Assembly: GCA_050732935.1 (NCBI GenBank)
Contig: JBOHRW010000178.1
Coordinates: 1-22,016, forward strand
From: DASRVA01 sp050732935
Lineage (GTDB): Bacteria > Gemmatimonadota > Gemmatimonadetes > JACCXV01 > JAHWKZ01
DNA length: 22,016 nucleotides
Direction: 5' to 3'
A program made the translations under genes and the position numbers. Numbering within the stretch: position 1 is the stretch's first letter; each line of letters begins with the position of its first letter. Positions 19,886-22,016 of the stretch are shown here, one piece after another. A model generated the notes under the pieces. The model was not told where the DNA came from, ran no database searches, and saw only the letters and a list, made by a program, of their open reading frames with translations.

Positions 19886-22016
19886 GCCAGGGGGTACGCG
19901 AGCGTGGCGAACTCCGCGGCGGAGACCGGCCAGCTGAAGTACGATCCCTGCGCCTCGTCGCATCCGCAGGCGCGCAGGAAGGCCACCTGGTCCTGCGTCT
20001 CGACCCCTTCGGCGATCACCTTGCGGCCGAGCTTGTGGCCCAGGCTGACCACGGCGTCGACGATCGTGTCGTCATCGCAGCCCGCCCCCACGCCATGCAC
20101 GAAATCCATCGCGATCTTGAGCTTGCCCGCATCGAATTCGGTCAGGTAGCGCAGAGAGGAGTGGCCGGTCCCGAAGTCGTCGATCGTGAAACGCACCCCG
20201 CGGTTCTTCAGCATGCCGAAGAATTCGTGGAGCGACTCCGTGTTCCGCATGAGGACGCTCTCGGTCAGCTCGAGCTCCAGGAGATCCGGGGGAAGACCGG
20301 TCTCCTCCAGAACCTGGACGACATCCTGGCCGAATTCGGGATCTCTGAGCTGCACGGCGGAGACGTTGACCGCCATGACGAAATCCTTCTGACCGGACTC
20401 CCACCAGGTCCGCCGCTGGTGGCACGCCTCGCGGAGAACCCACAAACCGAGGGGCGCCATTAGACCCGACCGCTCGCAGATCATGATGAACCGGTCCGGG
20501 TACAGCAAGCCGAGGGTCGGGTGCCGCCACCGCAGCAGCGCCTCGACGCCGATGAGGTGGCCGTTCCCCAAGTCGATCTGCGGCTGGTATTCGAGGAAGA
20601 ACTCCCCCCGTTCGAGGGCGCCGTGGAGATCCTGGTGCAGGATGGCGTGCTCCCGCACCTCTCGAGCGAGCTGCTCGTCGTGCAGCTGGAAGGTGTTCCG
20701 ACCCGCCTCCTTGGCCTTGTAGAGCGCGATGTCGGCCTCGGTCATGATCTCCTCCGGACCCAGGCCCTCGAGCGAGACGGCGATCCCGACGCTGGTCGTG
20801 ATGTGGATCTCCAATCCGTTGATGTGGAAGGCCGGGATGAGCGATTCCAGAAACTTGCGAGCCAGTGCCGAGATGGCTGTGATGTCCTTGGCGTTCCTCT
20901 GCAGGACGGCGAACTCGTCGCCACCGAGGCGAGCGAGGGTGTCCCCCTCGCGAACGATCTGGGAGAGTCTCCGAGCCACGGCGGCCAGCAGCTCGTCACC
21001 GACCCCGTGCCCGAACGTGTCGTTCACGCCCTTGAAGTTGTCGAGGTCCAGGCAGTACACGGCAAACCGCTCGTCCGATCGACGGGACTGGGCGAACGCC
21101 TGCTTCAGGCGATCCTCGAACAGGAGGCGGTTGGAGAGCTGGGTCAAGCCGTCGCGACGCGCCATGCTCTCGAGCTGGCTCTCGTACTCCTTTCGGTCGG
21201 TGATATCGGTCAGCGTGCCCTCGAAGTAGAGGAGCCGCCGCTGCTCGTCGAGCACGGTTCGGGCGTTGTCGATCGCGATGAGGCGGCCTCCGTCACGGCG
21301 TTTCAGGAGGATCTCGAAGTCGCGCAGGGCGCCCTCGCGTTCGATCCTCTTCACCCAGTCCTCCCGTCTCGTCGGATCGATGTACAGGTCGCGAACGTCC
21401 ACCGAGCTGAGCTCCTGCTCGGAGGTGTACCCCAGCATCCGGACGAGGGCCGGGTTTGCCGCGAGGATGTGTCCCTCCCTCGTGGTCCGGTAGATCCCCT
21501 CCATGACGTTCTCGAACAGCTCCCGCAGGCTGGTCTCCGATTTCCGGAGCTCCCGTGCATTACGCTCCGACCGAACGAACAGCTCGTTCACATCCGCCAG
21601 CAGCCCGGCGAGGATGCATCCGTAGCTGCCTATCTTGAGCACGTGAGCGAGGCCGAACATGGCGTCGAACATGCGAGCCGAGTGCGCCATGAAGAGCCAC
21701 TGAACCAAAGAGCCCAGAAGGAGCGAGAGGACGAGGCAGCGCTCCAGCAGGAGGTCCTGCCAGGCCCGCTTGTGCAGGTAACCGGCTAGAGCCGCCAGGA
21801 AGATTGCGCCGGCGAGAAGCTCGCCGGGGCGGTGCCAGAAGGAGTCGGAGGCGTAGGCGGTCGGGAGAGCCACGAAGCCGGGGAGCAGAAAGCTGACCAT
21901 GGCCAGGAGAGCGGTCAGGCCATAGATCGCCCGCTCCCGGAACGGTTCGCAGGGCCCCAAACGATCGGGCTTCCGCGAGAACCACCAGCCGAGCAGCAGC
22001 ATCGAAGCCAGATACG
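19837..22016 (-). CDS. Membrane MASE-PAS-GGDEF-EAL protein (c-di-GMP turnover; 5' truncated)
   Basis: A cyclic di-GMP enzyme; residue numbers count from an internal Met at 22002, but the frame is open to the window edge, so the N-terminus is missing. The visible membrane part (1-140, several helices, with SFWHRPGELL and RMFDAMFGLAHVLKIGSYG) resembles the end of a MASE3-type sensor. Next are a PAS domain (about 158-272), a GGDEF domain with intact GGDEF (360-364) and an RxxD inhibitory site (REGD, 351-354), and an EAL domain. The EAL domain keeps EAL (487-489), NVS, ELTES (578-582), DDFGTG (608-613), AEGVET and Gln685, but the usual LKID is LKIA (Ala631). Synthase activity looks likely; hydrolase activity may be reduced. 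It converges on the HIRAN gene with a 49-bp overlap. Confidence 0.93.
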   Translation of the reverse strand, partial: YLASMLLLGWWFSRKPDRLGPCEPFRERAIYGLTALLAMVSFLLPGFVALPTAYASDSFWHRPGELLAGAIFLAALAGYLHKRAWQDLLLERCLVLSLLLGSLVQWLFMAHSARMFDAMFGLAHVLKIGSYGCILAGLLADVNELFVRSERNARELRKSETSLRELFENVMEGIYRTTREGHILAANPALVRMLGYTSEQELSSVDVRDLYIDPTRREDWVKRIEREGALRDFEILLKRRDGGRLIAIDNARTVLDEQRRLLYFEGTLTDITDRKEYESQLESMARRDGLTQLSNRLLFEDRLKQAFAQSRRSDERFAVYCLDLDNFKGVNDTFGHGVGDELLAAVARRLSQIVREGDTLARLGGDEFAVLQRNAKDITAISALARKFLESLIPAFHINGLEIHITTSVGIAVSLEGLGPEEIMTEADIALYKAKEAGRNTFQLHDEQLAREVREHAILHQDLHGALERGEFFLEYQPQIDLGNGHLIGVEALLRWRHPTLGLLYPDRFIMICERSGLMAPLGLWVLREACHQRRTWWESGQKDFVMAVNVSAVQLRDPEFGQDVVQVLEETGLPPDLLELELTESVLMRNTESLHEFFGMLKNRGVRFTIDDFGTGHSSLRYLTEFDAGKLKIAMDFVHGVGAGCDDDTIVDAVVSLGHKLGRKVIAEGVETQDQVAFLRACGCDEAQGSYFSWPVSAAEFATLAYPLAQTPRRPTLTSITSRS

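Noticed and set aside
1..22016. CRISPR arrays, insertion sequences, tRNA/rRNA genes, phage or classical defence genes
   Set aside because: Looked for spaced repeats, transposase-like proteins, terminal inverted repeats and tRNA-like arms by eye and found none that hold up; the only mobile-type relic is the PIN fragment.

Overview
This GC-rich window, with strong G/C preference at third codon positions, is a densely packed bacterial chromosome segment. No tRNA, rRNA, CRISPR array, insertion sequence or phage gene was recognised. The gene mix (a GWxTD-domain secreted protein, a DUF885 metallopeptidase-like protein, several exported proteins and lipoproteins, a single-chain glycyl-tRNA synthetase, a deoxyhypusine-synthase-like enzyme) would fit Gemmatimonadota or a related GC-rich group. 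That placement is inference; there is no phylogenetic marker beyond GlyRS.

Layout, left to right. (1) The 3' part of a sodium:solute symporter (1-1464, +) converges on a minus-strand operon of DUF3052 protein, alpha/beta hydrolase and DUF72/YecE protein (1472-3322). (2) Divergent from that operon is a lipoprotein N-acetylmuramoyl-L-alanine amidase (3424-5364). It is followed by a broken PIN-domain (VapC-like) toxin remnant, then a saccharopine-dehydrogenase-like reductase (5612-6709). (3) Next come a lipoprotein truncated hemoglobin and an exported protein with an internal duplication and a Glu/Val-rich tail (6813-8118). (4) Glycyl-tRNA synthetase, pterin-4a-carbinolamine dehydratase and an exported DUF885 protein follow (8183-11848). 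(5) A minus-strand pair, GWxTD protein then MscS channel (11874-14318), diverges from an MltD-like lytic transglycosylase (14474-16051). (6) A tightly overlapping operon runs moeA - nrnA - deoxyhypusine-synthase-like - HIRAN protein (16106-19885). (7) Its end converges on and overlaps a membrane MASE-PAS-GGDEF-EAL protein that runs off the right edge.

Three signals stand out. First, five putative start codons, four of them opening transcription units, have a TAnnnT (-10-like) hexamer exactly 5-6 nt upstream and no Shine-Dalgarno sequence, the signature of leaderless transcription. Genes inside operons, and some unit-opening genes, do carry Shine-Dalgarno sequences. Second, the HIRAN gene has no ATG/GTG/TTG start; the best start is a CTG overlapping the preceding stop codon (CTGA), 6 nt after a perfect GGAGGT. 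Third, moeA, nrnA, the DHS-like gene and the HIRAN gene are joined by 4-, 1- and 4-nt overlaps, which implies translational coupling between apparently unrelated functions.

Functionally the window mixes cell-envelope work (amidase, lytic transglycosylase, MscS, GWxTD), cofactor and polyamine chemistry (MoeA, PCD, DHS-like), nucleotide turnover (NrnA) and c-di-GMP signalling. I see no obvious defence system beyond the dead PIN remnant.
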